The notes: generated by a model from the letters alone, not told the origin. A DNA stretch of 63,381 nucleotides from Acidimicrobiales bacterium (GCA_029577135.1 JARQPW010000013.1:1-63381); one strand, 5' to 3'. Numbered from the stretch's first letter, positions 23,668 to 34,327 are shown. Program-made: numbers and translations.

Positions 23668-24547
23668 GGGGCATCGAGGACTTCCGGGACGAGGTCGGAC
23701 CGACTGGCCCGGTGTGCGTGCGCGGGGGAGGGACCCGGTGGGAGCTGGGTGGCACACCGGCCCACGGCAGCCGGGAGGTGCGGGCGCCAGCCGGGGTCGT
23801 CGCCTTCGATCCGGCGGAGATGACCGTTGTCGTGGGTGCCGGAACGCCCCTCGGCGAGCTCGTCGAGGTGCTGGCCGGGCATGGGCAAGAGGTGGCGCTC
23901 GAGGGCCCGGCCGGGGCCACCGTCGGCGGCGTGCTCGCCGTCGGACGGAGCAGCCTCCGCCGGCTACGCGTCGGGGCGGTCCGAGATGCGCTCCTCCAGG
24001 CGGACTGCGTGGGCGCCGACGGATCCCTCTTCAAGGCGGGCGGACCGACGGTGAAGAACGTGACGGGCTACGACCTGTGCCGGCTCCTCGTCGGGTCGCT
24101 CGGCACCCTCGGCCTCATCGGGCAGGTGATCCTGCGAACCTGGCCGTCTCCGGAGCGAACGCTCTGGATGCAGGGATCGGGAACACCGGAGGCGGTTCGG
24201 AACTTGTGCTACCGGCCATCCAGCGTGTTGTGGGACGGCCGCCGGGTCAGCGTGTGCCTGGAGGGATACGGCGAGGATGTCGAGGCTGAGGCGGCAGCGC
24301 TCGGCTCGCACCTCGGCCTCGAGGTGGTCGCGACCGCTCCGACGCTGCCTCCACACCGGAGCCGCTGGACCGGCAGACTGGCGGAGGGGAGCCTCCTCGA
24401 AGTGGGGACCGGCGTGGTCCACGGTCCGGTCGAGGAACCGGCCCCTGAGCCCGGGCCGGGTGTCGCCGCCCTTGCCGCCAGGATCAGGTCCGGGTTCGAC
24501 CCCGGAGGGCGCCTGAACCCTGGCCGCGACCCGTATCGAATCGCCGC

Positions 24548-24551
<4 letters not shown>
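23664..24551 (+). CDS. glcE: Glycolate oxidase FAD-binding subunit
   Basis: 295 residues from GTG 23664, which overlaps the glcD stop as GTGA. It is a second, shorter PCMH FAD protein: VCVRGGGTRWELGG, TVVVGAGTPLGELVEVLAGH, TVGGVLAVGRSSLRR and KNVTGYDLCRLLVGSLGTLG. The family partners GlcD in the membrane-associated complex. The length is slightly short of the usual 350 residues; the C-terminal part has diverged but ends in SGFDPGGRLNPGRDPY, the expected end motif. Confidence 0.87.
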
Positions 24552-25751
<1,200 letters not shown>

Positions 25752-25762
<11 letters not shown>

Positions 25763-25964
25763 ATTCGACGAGATCCGAACGAAGCTCGAGGGCATTGCCG
25801 AGGAGTTGGCCGACCTGGCGATCACCCGGCTCCGGGAGTCGATCGACGCCGGCGGCCACGAGCTCCCGGTCGACGAGCGTCGCCTCACCAGGGCCCGACG
25901 GGCGGTCGAGAAGGCGATCAACCTCCTGCGGGAGCCCGACGACGCCGGGTGGTTCGACGACTAG
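25752..25964 (+). CDS. Small soluble protein at the end of the glc operon
   Basis: 70 residues, from ATG 25752 with a good GGGAGG box before it. It overlaps the end of glcF by 11 bases and the LOG gene on the other strand by four. The sequence is charged, with FDEIRTKLEGIAEELADLAI and a heptad-like middle (RRAVEKAINLLREPDD), suggesting a helical, possibly coiled protein. I do not recognise it. Its place in the operon suggests a role with glycolate oxidase or in its control (inference). Confidence 0.6.
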
Positions 25965-27010
25965 CTGTTGGTGTCGGGTGCGGCGTCATTGAGGACGTCG
26001 ATGAGTTGCCGGAGGCGGGCATGGGAGCGGCGGTCGAAGTGGAAGCGCAGTCGGGGTCGCTCGACCTCGTCGTCGTCCCGGAGTTCGGCCGGGGTGATGT
26101 CGCAGCGCTGGATGTGGCCGTCCACCAGCAGGTCGCCGAACTCTGCGTCGAGCGTCGCCACCTCGGCGTCGTCCACCTGGCGCTCGAGACGCAGGACGAG
26201 GTGGTGGCCCACGTACCTCATGGAGTGGTAGGTCCGGTAGAAGTTCCGGACGTGCTCGGCAGCGGCATCGGGGTTGTCGGTGGCGTGGACGAGTGACAGG
26301 TCGTGCGGGGAGACGAGGTTCCTGGCCACCAACTCGGTCTGGATGAACTCGGTCCAGTGCGACCAGTAGGTGTCGCCCGGGGGGTCGAGCAACACGACGG
26401 GCGTGAGGGGAGTCTTTCCGGTCTGCATCAGGGTGAGGAGTTCGAAGGCCTCGTCCATCGTGCCGAAGCCTCCGGGCAGCAGGGCGTACCCGTGGGACTC
26501 GCTCATGAACGTGACCTTGCGGGTGAAGAAGTACTTGAAGTTGAGGAGTTTTGGGTCGTCGAGGATGAACTCGTTGGCCTCGGACTCGAATGGGAGTTGA
26601 ATGTTGATGCCGAACGAGTGGTCGCGTCCCGCCCCCTCGAGGCCTGCCGCCATGATTCCGGGTCCAGCCCCGGTCATGACCATCCAGTCGTGTGCGGCCA
26701 TGGCGGCCCCGAAGTCGCGTGCGGCTACATAGGCGGGGTCGCCCTCGGCGATGCGGGCCGAGCCGAAGACGGTGGCCTTGCGAACGGCCCGGTACGGCTC
26801 GAAGACCGAGAATGCGTGCCGGAGTTCCTTGAGGGCGTTGTTGACGAGTTTCAGGTCGCCGCGACCGACCTTCTCGCGCGCCAGGCGGACGGTGGTGACG
26901 AGCATCTCGGTGATCATGTCCAGGTCGCCGCTGCGGCCCGTCGACCTGGCCAGGTCCTCGATGGCAGCGTCGATGCCGTCGTCGCCGGTCCGGTAGTTCC
27001 GCAGGCTCAT
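25961..27010 (-). CDS. LOG-family / TIGR00730 Rossmann-fold protein
   Basis: 349 residues. The LOG signature is present: GAGPGIMAAGLEGAGRD and LPGGFGTMDEAFELLT (PGGxGTxxE). LOG enzymes hydrolyse cytokinin-type nucleotide ribosides; bacterial members have unclear substrates and are often mis-named lysine decarboxylases. The N-terminal extension of about 90 residues is all helix. ATG 27010 follows TAGGGT by six bases. The 3' end overlaps the glc operon tail by four bases. Confidence 0.8.
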   Translation of the reverse strand: MSLRNYRTGDDGIDAAIEDLARSTGRSGDLDMITEMLVTTVRLAREKVGRGDLKLVNNALKELRHAFSVFEPYRAVRKATVFGSARIAEGDPAYVAARDFGAAMAAHDWMVMTGAGPGIMAAGLEGAGRDHSFGINIQLPFESEANEFILDDPKLLNFKYFFTRKVTFMSESHGYALLPGGFGTMDEAFELLTLMQTGKTPLTPVVLLDPPGDTYWSHWTEFIQTELVARNLVSPHDLSLVHATDNPDAAAEHVRNFYRTYHSMRYVGHHLVLRLERQVDDAEVATLDAEFGDLLVDGHIQRCDITPAELRDDDEVERPRLRFHFDRRSHARLRQLIDVLNDAAPDTNS

Positions 27011-27016
27011 CCCCGC

Positions 27017-27022
27017 ACCCTA
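27017..27022 (-). promoter_or_regulatory. -10 hexamer TAGGGT, leaderless LOG promoter
   Basis: TAGGGT, six bases, ATG 27010. Confidence 0.55.
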
Positions 27023-27072
27023 ACGACGGTGTCCGTGCAGGAACCGCCGGTTTCGAGCCGGTTCAGGTGGGT

Positions 27073-29493
27073 TCAGGCACCGACGACCGGGATGAGCACC
27101 CTGCCGTCGTCGGCACGGCGGACCTCGAGCCGCCTGCCGGCGGCCACGCGCCCGTAGAGCGTGGTGCGCTGCTCGAGGGTTCGACCCATCGGCTCGACGA
27201 GCTTCCGGAAGTCGGACTCGTGGGCGGACTGGCCGTGTTCGGCACCTGCGGCCCGTGAGATGTTCTCGTCGACGAGGGTTCCGCCGAGGTCGTTGCACCC
27301 GGCCTGCAGCATCTGGCGGAGGCCGTCGAAGCCGATCTTCACCCACGACCCCTGGATGTTGTCGACGAGGCCGTGCAGGGCGATCCGGGCAACGGCGTGC
27401 ATCAGGAGCGTCTCCCGGAAGGTCGGGCCACGGCGTGCCCGGCGCTGCAGGTAGATCGGCGAGGCCATGTGCACAAAGGGCAGTCCGACGAACTCGGTGA
27501 ATCCACCGGTCTCCTTCTGGAGGTCGCGACACACGAGCAGGTGCCGGACCCAGTGTTCGGTGCCCTCGATCGACCCGAACATGATCGTGATGTTGGAGCG
27601 CAGGCCGACCCCGTGTGCCGTGCGGTGGGCTTCGAGCCACTCCTCGGTGTTGATCTTGTCGGGACACAGTTCGGCTCGGATGTCGTCGTCGAGGATCTCT
27701 GCAGCGGTTCCGGGCAGGGACCGCAGCCCGGCGTCCATGAGGCGCCGCAGGTAGTCGGCCAGCGGCTCGCCGAGTCGTCGCGCCCCCTCGGTGACCTCGA
27801 GGGCGGTGAAGCCGTGCACGTGGATGTCCGGCACGGCATCGCGGACCGCCCGGGTGACCTCGATGTAGTAGTCGCCGTCGAAGTCGGGGTGGATCCCGCC
27901 CTGGAGGCACACCTCGGTGGCGCCCATGCGGGCGCCGTCTGCGGCACGGCCGGCGATCTCGTCGATTTCGAGGAGGTAGGGGGTCCCGCGGAGGTTCAGC
28001 GAAAGGGGCCCCTTGGAGAAGCCGCAGAACCGGCACTTGTAGGTGCAGACGTTCGTGTAGTTGATGTTCCGGTTGGCGACCCAGGTGACGACGTCGCCGA
28101 CGACCCGACGCCGGAGTTCGTCGGCGACCTCGGCCACGGCACGCACCTCCGGGCCGCGTGCAGTGAAGAGGGTGAGAAGTTCGTCGGTCCCGGCCTCCTG
28201 GCCGTCGAGCACGCCGTCCAGGACCTCGCGGAGGCGGCCCCCTGTTGCCGCCGGTCCTCCGATCAGGTCGGCAGGCGACACCGGCGCACCCGAGTACCAG
28301 GCCGTCGAGTCGTGGCCGATCTGGCGGACCTCTGCGCCGTCCTCTGCGACGATGCTCTCGATCCGCTCGGGGAAGACGGCACCCGGATCATCCCGGCCGA
28401 GGCCCTCGGCATCCGCCCGGTCCATGACGGGGAAGCGCAGCGCCTTGTCGAGCCAGGCCTCCGGATGCCGCACGAACTCCGGGTGGAGGGTGAGCCGGGG
28501 GGCGAGGGCGAAGCCGCGCTGCTCGGTCTCGTCCCGGAGGCGGTCGAGGGCGGGCCAGGGCCGCTCCGGGTTGACGTGGTCGGCCGTCACCGGGGAGACG
28601 CCGCCCCAGTCGTCGATGCCCGCATCCAGGAGCGGTCCGAAGTCGTCGGAGAGGTTCGGCGGCGCCTGGACGTGCACCTCGTCCGGCAGGACCAGGCGTG
28701 CCAGTGCGATGGCCTCGAGGTACTCCCGCTCGGGGCACGGTGGTGCTGCGTGCATGGCGGTGCCGGCCTTCGGAAGGAAGTTCTGGACGATGACCTCCTG
28801 GACGTGGCCATGCCGGCGATGCGATTCGGCGATTGCCTCCAGGGCGACGAGCCGGTCGATGCGGTCCTCGCCGATGCCGACGAGGATGCCCGTGGTGAAC
28901 GGGATGTGCAGTCGGCCGGCGGCCTCGAGGGTGGCGAGCCGTCTCTCGGGCGTCTTGTCGGGGGCGCCGCGATGGCAGTCGAGGTCCGGGCGCAGCGTCT
29001 CGAGCATCATTCCCTGCGAGGGGGCGACCTCGCGGAGTCGGGCCAACTCGTCCTCGAAGAGTGCGCCGGCGTTGGAGTGGGGGAGCAGGCCGGTTTCCTC
29101 GAGCACGAGGCGGGAGACATCGACCAGGTAGTCGATCGTCGAGTCGTAACCGTGCCGGGCCAGCCAGTCCCTGGCCACCGGATAGCGTTCCTCGGGTCGC
29201 TCGCCCAGGGTGAAGAGCGCCTCGTGGCACCCCACTGCGGCTCCCCGCCTGGCGATGTCGAGGACCTCCTCGGGCAGGAGGTACGGAGCGGCGAGGCGGG
29301 CCGGCGGTTGGGCGAATGTGCAGTACCCGCAGCGGTCGCGGCAGAGCATCGTGAGGGGGATGAAGACCTTGGGGCTGTAGGTGACGCGGCTGCCGTGCGC
29401 CCGGTCGCGGCGTTCGCCGGCTGCGGCCAGCAACTCGGACAACGGGAGATCGAGCAACTCGCGGGCTCCTTCGGATTCCTGGTCAGCGGTCAT
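27073..29493 (-). CDS. fbiC: FO synthase (CofG-CofH fusion) for coenzyme F420
   Basis: 806 residues, two radical-SAM halves in one chain. The first, CofG-like, has CRDRCGYCTF (CxxxCxxC) near residue 52. The second, CofH-like, has CTYKCRFCGF near residue 474 and EVCLQGGIHPDFDGDYY. Together they make 7,8-didemethyl-8-hydroxy-5-deazariboflavin from a diaminouracil and tyrosine. The length is near that of mycobacterial FbiC. ATG 29493 overlaps the HxlR stop by four bases (ATGA), so the two are one operon. The other F420 genes (fbiA, fbiB) are not in the window. Confidence 0.93.
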   Translation of the reverse strand: MTADQESEGARELLDLPLSELLAAAGERRDRAHGSRVTYSPKVFIPLTMLCRDRCGYCTFAQPPARLAAPYLLPEEVLDIARRGAAVGCHEALFTLGERPEERYPVARDWLARHGYDSTIDYLVDVSRLVLEETGLLPHSNAGALFEDELARLREVAPSQGMMLETLRPDLDCHRGAPDKTPERRLATLEAAGRLHIPFTTGILVGIGEDRIDRLVALEAIAESHRRHGHVQEVIVQNFLPKAGTAMHAAPPCPEREYLEAIALARLVLPDEVHVQAPPNLSDDFGPLLDAGIDDWGGVSPVTADHVNPERPWPALDRLRDETEQRGFALAPRLTLHPEFVRHPEAWLDKALRFPVMDRADAEGLGRDDPGAVFPERIESIVAEDGAEVRQIGHDSTAWYSGAPVSPADLIGGPAATGGRLREVLDGVLDGQEAGTDELLTLFTARGPEVRAVAEVADELRRRVVGDVVTWVANRNINYTNVCTYKCRFCGFSKGPLSLNLRGTPYLLEIDEIAGRAADGARMGATEVCLQGGIHPDFDGDYYIEVTRAVRDAVPDIHVHGFTALEVTEGARRLGEPLADYLRRLMDAGLRSLPGTAAEILDDDIRAELCPDKINTEEWLEAHRTAHGVGLRSNITIMFGSIEGTEHWVRHLLVCRDLQKETGGFTEFVGLPFVHMASPIYLQRRARRGPTFRETLLMHAVARIALHGLVDNIQGSWVKIGFDGLRQMLQAGCNDLGGTLVDENISRAAGAEHGQSAHESDFRKLVEPMGRTLEQRTTLYGRVAAGRRLEVRRADDGRVLIPVVGA

Positions 29494-29969
29494 CGGGCGG
29501 CTCCAGGGGAGAGAGCGTGGCGTCCGGGGCCGGGTCGGCTCCGGATGTGGTGGGCGGCCACAGGCTCGTCGCAGGACGGGCATCGGACCGTGTGTTCGAT
29601 CGGGGTCTCGCAGGCGTCGTGGATGAGCAGGGTGGGTGGTCCGTCCTCGGCACGCCAACGATCACCCCAGGACATGAGGGCGATCAGCGCCGGGGACAGG
29701 TCGCGTCCCCTGGCGGTGAGTCGGTACTCGTGGCGGAGCGGACGTTGCTGGTAGGGCACCCGCTGGACGATCTCGGCGTCCTCCAGGCGACGGAGGCGGA
29801 CGGTGAGGAGGTTCCGGGCAATGCCGAGGTCCTCGTGGAGGCGTTCGAAGCGGCAGACGCCCCGGAACAGGTCCCGCAGGATCAGCAGGGTCCAGCGGTT
29901 GCCGACGGCCTCGAGGGTGCGGGCGATCGAGCAGCGGTCCTCGAGTGGGGGGAGCAGTTCGCCGGGCAT
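29490..29969 (-). CDS. HxlR-family transcriptional regulator in operon with FO synthase
   Basis: 159 residues from ATG 29969. The winged-helix HxlR pattern is clear: a conserved Cys in DRCSIARTLEAVGNRWTLLI, then LRDLFRGVCRFERL and NLLTVRLRRLEDAEIV. A C-terminal extension carries CPSC, unlike the shortest HxlR proteins. Family members sense electrophiles or redox state through the N-terminal Cys. The start is fixed by TACGGT six bases before the ATG and by a perfect palindrome just upstream. The stop overlaps the fbiC ATG by four bases, so the regulator and FO synthase are co-expressed and probably autoregulated. Confidence 0.85.
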   Translation of the reverse strand: MPGELLPPLEDRCSIARTLEAVGNRWTLLILRDLFRGVCRFERLHEDLGIARNLLTVRLRRLEDAEIVQRVPYQQRPLRHEYRLTARGRDLSPALIALMSWGDRWRAEDGPPTLLIHDACETPIEHTVRCPSCDEPVAAHHIRSRPGPGRHALSPGAAR

Positions 29970-29975
29970 GAACGG

Positions 29976-29981
29976 ACCGTA
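29976..29981 (-). promoter_or_regulatory. -10 hexamer TACGGT, leaderless HxlR-fbiC promoter
   Basis: TACGGT, six bases, ATG 29969. The palindrome at 29984 sits directly upstream, where it would block RNA polymerase. Confidence 0.55.
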
Positions 29982-29983
29982 GC

Positions 29984-30008
29984 AGTCCGTTGCGATATGC
30001 AACGGACT
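29984..30008. promoter_or_regulatory. HxlR operator-like palindrome upstream of the HxlR-fbiC operon
   Basis: AGTCCGTTGC and GCAACGGACT are perfect 10-base inverted arms around GATAT. A third partial half site (GGTCCGTT, read leftward) lies between the -10 box and the ATG. The palindrome is two bases upstream of the -10 hexamer and fits autoregulation by the downstream HxlR protein. Confidence 0.65.
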
Positions 30009-30035
30009 CGACCGGGCATACCCGGGCATACGCGA

Positions 30036-31127
30036 TCAGGCGAGCGCCTCGGCCTTCTGCCCAAGGGTGTCGAGGAGTTCGTCGAAGGACTTGACGAAGG
30101 TGCCGACGCCCTCCTCCTCGAGGACCCGGGAGACGTCGTCGAGGTCGATGCCGGCCGCCTCGACGGCAGCCAACGTGGCGCGTGCCCCCTCGGGGTCGGC
30201 GTCCACCGTGCGGGCCAGGGTGCCGTGTTCGTCGAACGCCTCGAGGGTCGCCTCGGGGAGCGTGTTGACGGTGTCGGGGCCGATCAGCGTGTCGACGTAG
30301 AGCGTGTCGGGGTAGGCGGGGTTCTTCGTGGAGGTGGACGCCCAGAGGGGGCGTTGGACCCTCGCACCCCTTGCGACGAGCGCCTCCCAACGGGGTCCGG
30401 AGAAGGCCCGTCGGAAGAGGTCGTAGGCGACCTGTCCCTGGGCGACGGCCGCACGACCGCGGAGGGCGAGGGCCTCGGGCGTGCCGAGGGCCTCGAGGCG
30501 CCGGTCGATCTCGGTGTCGGTGCGGCTGATGAAGAAGGAGGCGACCGACGAGGTTCCCGACAGGTCGCCCCCGTGGGCCTCGAGTCCTGCGATGTACGCC
30601 TCCATGACGTCCTCGTAGCGGTCGAGGGAGAAGATGAGCGTGACGTTGATGCTGCACCCTTCGCCGATCATCGTGCGGATGGCGGGGATCCCCTCGGCGG
30701 TGGCCGGGATCTTCACGAAGAGGTTGGGCCGGTCGATGGTCCTGCTGAGGTGGCGGGCCGCCGCTTCGGTGCCTCCGGTGTCGGCCGCCAGGCTGGGATC
30801 GACCTCGACCGAGACGAAGCCGTCGAGGCCGCCGGTCGCCTCGTGGACCGGTCGCAGCAGGTCGAGCGCATCGACGATGTCGCGGGTGACCAACTCCCAG
30901 TAGGAGTCTTCGATCGATCGTCCCGCTCCGGCAAGGGCGCTGAGCTGTTCGTCGTAGTCGTCGGTCCCCGACATCGCCTTCTGGAAGATCGACGGGTTCG
31001 ACGTGATACCGCGCACGCCCCGGTCGATGAGCACCTGCAGTTCGCCCGAGGTGATCCAGCCCCGCCGCAGGTTGTCGAGCCAGGGGCTCTGGCCGTGCTG
31101 GTCGAAGAGTTTGCGGAGCCGGTTCAT
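30036..31127 (-). CDS. tal: Transaldolase
   Basis: 363 residues, the actinobacterial long type. Opening SPWLDNLRRGWITSGELQ, then GITSNPSIFQKAMSG, FVSVEVDPSLAADT, LFVKIPATAEGIPAI (a Lys in the expected VKIPAT motif) and WASTSTKNPAYPDTLYVDTL. It interconverts sedoheptulose 7-phosphate and glyceraldehyde 3-phosphate with erythrose 4-phosphate and fructose 6-phosphate. ATG 31127 overlaps the transketolase stop (ATGA). The longer frame upstream is transketolase in another phase. Confidence 0.92.
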   Translation of the reverse strand: MNRLRKLFDQHGQSPWLDNLRRGWITSGELQVLIDRGVRGITSNPSIFQKAMSGTDDYDEQLSALAGAGRSIEDSYWELVTRDIVDALDLLRPVHEATGGLDGFVSVEVDPSLAADTGGTEAAARHLSRTIDRPNLFVKIPATAEGIPAIRTMIGEGCSINVTLIFSLDRYEDVMEAYIAGLEAHGGDLSGTSSVASFFISRTDTEIDRRLEALGTPEALALRGRAAVAQGQVAYDLFRRAFSGPRWEALVARGARVQRPLWASTSTKNPAYPDTLYVDTLIGPDTVNTLPEATLEAFDEHGTLARTVDADPEGARATLAAVEAAGIDLDDVSRVLEEEGVGTFVKSFDELLDTLGQKAEALA

Positions 31128-33109
31128 GCCGAGCCTTCCTTTCTGCCGAGGAGCCCACGGGCCGCCTCGGCCACTGCAGCCGGCGTGATCCCGAGCTGCT
31201 CCATGACCACGCTGCCGGGAGCCGATGCCCCGAAGCGGTCGATCCCGACCGACACGTCGGCCCAGGCACCCCAACCGAACGTGACCCCGGCCTCGACCGA
31301 CACCACGGGCACGCCCGGGGGTAGCACCGACGCTCGGTAGGCGGCGCCCTGTGCGCCGAAGACGTCCATCGAGGGCATGGATACCACGCGGACGGCGGTG
31401 CCGCCGGCGGTCAGGGTGGCGGCGGCGTCGAGCGCGACGGAGACCTCGCTGCCGGTGCCGACGAGTACGACATCGGCCGGTCCGTCGGCGTCCACCAGGA
31501 CGTAGGCGCCGCGGGCCACCGCCGTATGGTCGTTCGTGCCGACCAGGACCGGCACGTCCTGCCGGGTCAGCAGGAAGGCGGTGGGTCCGTCGCCCTCGAT
31601 CGCCGCCCGCCAGGCGCCGGCGGTCTCGTTGGCGTCGGCGGGTCGGAAGACCCGCAGGCCGGGAATCGCCCGCAGGGCGGCGGCGTGCTCGACGGGCTGG
31701 TGGGTCGGTCCGTCCTCGCCGACGCCGACGGAGTCGTGTGTCCAGACGAAGAGCGTCTTGGCGCCGCTGATCGCCGCCAGGCGCACGGCGCCCCGCATGT
31801 AGTCGCTGAAGACGAGGAAGGTTCCGCCCAAGGGGATGAGGCCGCCGTGGAGGGCCATGCCGTTGCAGATCGCACCCATGGCGTGCTCGCGTACGCCGAA
31901 GAAGAGTTGACGGCCCTCGGGACAGTCGGCCCCCTGGACGCCGTGCTCCTTGATGGTGGTGCCGGTGTTGCCGGTCAGGTCGGCGCCGCCGCCGATCAGG
32001 CCGGGCACCTCGTCGAGGAGCGCCGTCAGGCAGGCGTTGCCGGCCTTGCGCGTCGCCACCCTCTGGCCGGGCTCCCAACTCGGAAGGGCGTCCGCCCAGC
32101 CGTCACGTCCGGAGCGTGCCCAGCAGGCCTCCCACCCCGCACGGTCGCCATCCCAGGAGTCGAAGCGCTGTTGCCAGGCCTCGCGTGCAGCGGCACCCCG
32201 GGCGCCGGCAGAGCGGTACATCGAGAGCACCTCGTCGGGGACATGGAAGGACTCGTCGTCCGGGAGGCCCATGCGGCGCTTCGTTTCGGCGATGCCGTCG
32301 TCGGTGAGCGAGTAGCCGTGGGCCGCCGGTGAGTCGATGTCGGGGGAGGGGGTGGCGATGTGGCTGCGGAGCACGATCAGCGAGGGCCGGGTCTCGTCGG
32401 CCATGGCGGCGCGCAGAGCCGCCTCCATGGCGTCGAGGTCCTCGGCGGCCTCGCCGAGGTCGATCACGTGCCATCCGTACGCGCTGAACCGGGCCGGGGC
32501 GTCGTCGGAGAGCGCCAGTTCGGTCGGGCCGTCGATCGTGACGTGGTTGTCGTCGTAGACGGCGACGAGACGCCCCAGTCCGAGGTGCCCGGCAAGAGAG
32601 GCGGATTCGTGGCTGAGGCCCTCGGCGAGGTCGCCGTCACCACAGACGACGAACGTGTGGTGGTCGCAGACTTCGGCACCGAAGCGGGCACGCAGGTTGC
32701 GCTCGGCGATGGCCATGCCGACGGAGTTGGCGAGGCCCTGGCCGAGGGGGCCGGTCGTGACCTCGATGCCCGCCGTGTCCCCGACCTCGGGGTGGCCGGG
32801 CGTGGCGGAACCCCACTGACGGAACCGGCGCAGGTCGTCGAGGGTCAGGCCGTGGCCCGTGAGGTGCAGCATCGAGTAGAGGAGGATCGATGCGTGCCCG
32901 GCCGAGAGGATGAAGCGGTCGCGGTCGGACCACTCGGGATCGCCGGCGTCGTAGGTGAGGACCCGGGTCCACAGGACGTGAGCCAGTGGGGCCAGCGCCA
33001 TGGCGGTTCCCTGGTGGCCGGACCGGGCGGCGTGGGGGCCGTCCATCGAGAGGCCGCGGATGACGTTGATGGCCCGGGCTTCGAGGGCGGCGTCCTGGGA
33101 GGCGCTCAT
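31124..33109 (-). CDS. tkt: Transketolase
   Basis: 661 residues, full length. The thiamin-diphosphate domain has ARSGHQGTAMALAPLAHVLW, ATPGHPEV and VVCGDGDLAEGLSHESASLA with the GDG metal motif, then VYDDNHVTIDG. The second domain has FFGVREHAMGAICNGMALHG and a catalytic His region near it. It works with the next gene, transaldolase, in the non-oxidative pentose phosphate pathway. The promoter TAGGGT lies 36 bases upstream of ATG 33109, so this unit is leadered. Confidence 0.95.
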   Translation of the reverse strand: MSASQDAALEARAINVIRGLSMDGPHAARSGHQGTAMALAPLAHVLWTRVLTYDAGDPEWSDRDRFILSAGHASILLYSMLHLTGHGLTLDDLRRFRQWGSATPGHPEVGDTAGIEVTTGPLGQGLANSVGMAIAERNLRARFGAEVCDHHTFVVCGDGDLAEGLSHESASLAGHLGLGRLVAVYDDNHVTIDGPTELALSDDAPARFSAYGWHVIDLGEAAEDLDAMEAALRAAMADETRPSLIVLRSHIATPSPDIDSPAAHGYSLTDDGIAETKRRMGLPDDESFHVPDEVLSMYRSAGARGAAAREAWQQRFDSWDGDRAGWEACWARSGRDGWADALPSWEPGQRVATRKAGNACLTALLDEVPGLIGGGADLTGNTGTTIKEHGVQGADCPEGRQLFFGVREHAMGAICNGMALHGGLIPLGGTFLVFSDYMRGAVRLAAISGAKTLFVWTHDSVGVGEDGPTHQPVEHAAALRAIPGLRVFRPADANETAGAWRAAIEGDGPTAFLLTRQDVPVLVGTNDHTAVARGAYVLVDADGPADVVLVGTGSEVSVALDAAATLTAGGTAVRVVSMPSMDVFGAQGAAYRASVLPPGVPVVSVEAGVTFGWGAWADVSVGIDRFGASAPGSVVMEQLGITPAAVAEAARGLLGRKEGSA

Positions 33110-33144
33110 TGGCGAGTGGGTTCCGGTCGGGGACGTGATCGGTC

Positions 33145-33150
33145 ACCCTA
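33145..33150 (-). promoter_or_regulatory. -10 hexamer TAGGGT of tkt-tal
   Basis: TAGGGT 35 bases before ATG 33109; short untranslated leader. Confidence 0.4.
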
Positions 33151-33199
33151 TCCGCGCGGTCCGGATCGGAAGGGCACCGTTCGGTCGCCGATCGGCGAC

Positions 33200-34327
33200 T
33201 CAGGCGGCGGGCTCGGCGCCCAGGAGGAGGGCGGAGGCCGTGAAGCCGTGGAGGAAGTGCCGACCGCCGATGGGGCCGATCTCGCCGGCGCAGAACATGC
33301 CGCCCACCGCGGTCGTGTCGAGTCCGTCGACCAGTGCCTCCGCATCGAGTCCCGGCCTGCCGAACAGGTGCGAGCCCCGACCGTTGCAGGTGAAGACGAG
33401 AGCGGAGTCGGCATGCCAGGCGGCCGCCATCTGCCGGAGCTCGGCAGTTGCAGCGTCGGCATCGCGAACCTGGAACTGCACCGTGGAGCCGACCGGGGCG
33501 TGGTCGCCGATGGCCACTGCGCCCGTCGCGCGATCTGCGCCCAGCACGCCCCGGATCAGGAAGTCGCCGGGTCCGAACACCTCGCGGTGTTCGTCGACCA
33601 CGAGCCCCACCTGGAGGCCCCGCGAAAGCAGCGAGCGCTCGGAGGGCTCGGCGGTTTCGGAGATGGCCTTCAGCCGCTCGAGTGCGGGACGCCCACCGAG
33701 GGTCCGCAGCAGGTTGCCCTCACTGGACGTGACGGTCATCGGCTCGCCGACCGGGCGACAGCCCTGGGAGACGAGGGGACGGGTGCCGAGGCCGGGAGGG
33801 AGTGCCAGGGCGACGGCTCCTTCCGCCTGGACGTCATCGTCGAGGAAGAGCCTGTTGCCGCCGGGCCGGCCCGCTTCAGATGCCAGGCCGCCGACCAGCG
33901 TCACCTCCGGTGGGACGTTGCCGGCGAGGTTTACGGCGTCGTACGAGAACGGATCGGCCAGGACGACGACAGTCGTGTCGTCGACGAGGTCATCAGGGAG
34001 CCTTCCCTCCGACGACGGCCGGAAAACCTCTACCGGACCTGTGTGCCCGGCCCACAGGACGACCCCCGGAGACTCCTCGACCTCCTGGCGATGGGCGAGG
34101 ACGGACACGGCCGTCCCACCGATCAGGTGTCGGGCGCCAAGCGTCTGCCGCACCGTTCGGCCCAGTTCGTCGCACCGGTCGACGTGGTGCCCGGTGACGA
34201 ACAGGACCGCGACGTCGGGAGCGGGACCTAGCCGGTCGAGGACCTGACCGACGACCTCGCCGAGGGCGACGCCGGTGTCGGAATGCTCGGACAGGGCGAC
34301 CGCGTAGCGCACCGGGTCAGGAGGCAT
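33200..34327 (-). CDS. FIST-domain signalling protein
   Basis: 375 residues with the FIST_N pattern (VAVLFVTGHHVDRCDELG, LIGGTAVSVL, VVVLADPFSYDAVNLAG, VTLVGGLASEAGRPGG) and a FIST_C block (GDFLIRGVLGADRATGAVAI and ALVFTCNGRGSHLFG). FIST domains are thought to sense small ligands such as amino acids and often sit beside signalling domains; this one is alone. It is probably cytoplasmic. ATG 34327 overlaps the upstream small gene by 11 bases, so they share a transcript. Confidence 0.8.
   Translation of the reverse strand: MPPDPVRYAVALSEHSDTGVALGEVVGQVLDRLGPAPDVAVLFVTGHHVDRCDELGRTVRQTLGARHLIGGTAVSVLAHRQEVEESPGVVLWAGHTGPVEVFRPSSEGRLPDDLVDDTTVVVLADPFSYDAVNLAGNVPPEVTLVGGLASEAGRPGGNRLFLDDDVQAEGAVALALPPGLGTRPLVSQGCRPVGEPMTVTSSEGNLLRTLGGRPALERLKAISETAEPSERSLLSRGLQVGLVVDEHREVFGPGDFLIRGVLGADRATGAVAIGDHAPVGSTVQFQVRDADAATAELRQMAAAWHADSALVFTCNGRGSHLFGRPGLDAEALVDGLDTTAVGGMFCAGEIGPIGGRHFLHGFTASALLLGAEPAA

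Noticed and set aside
27373-29754. A 793-codon + strand frame opposite fbiC
   Set aside because: It is antisense to the two radical-SAM domains, which are clear; the translated frame shows no domain.
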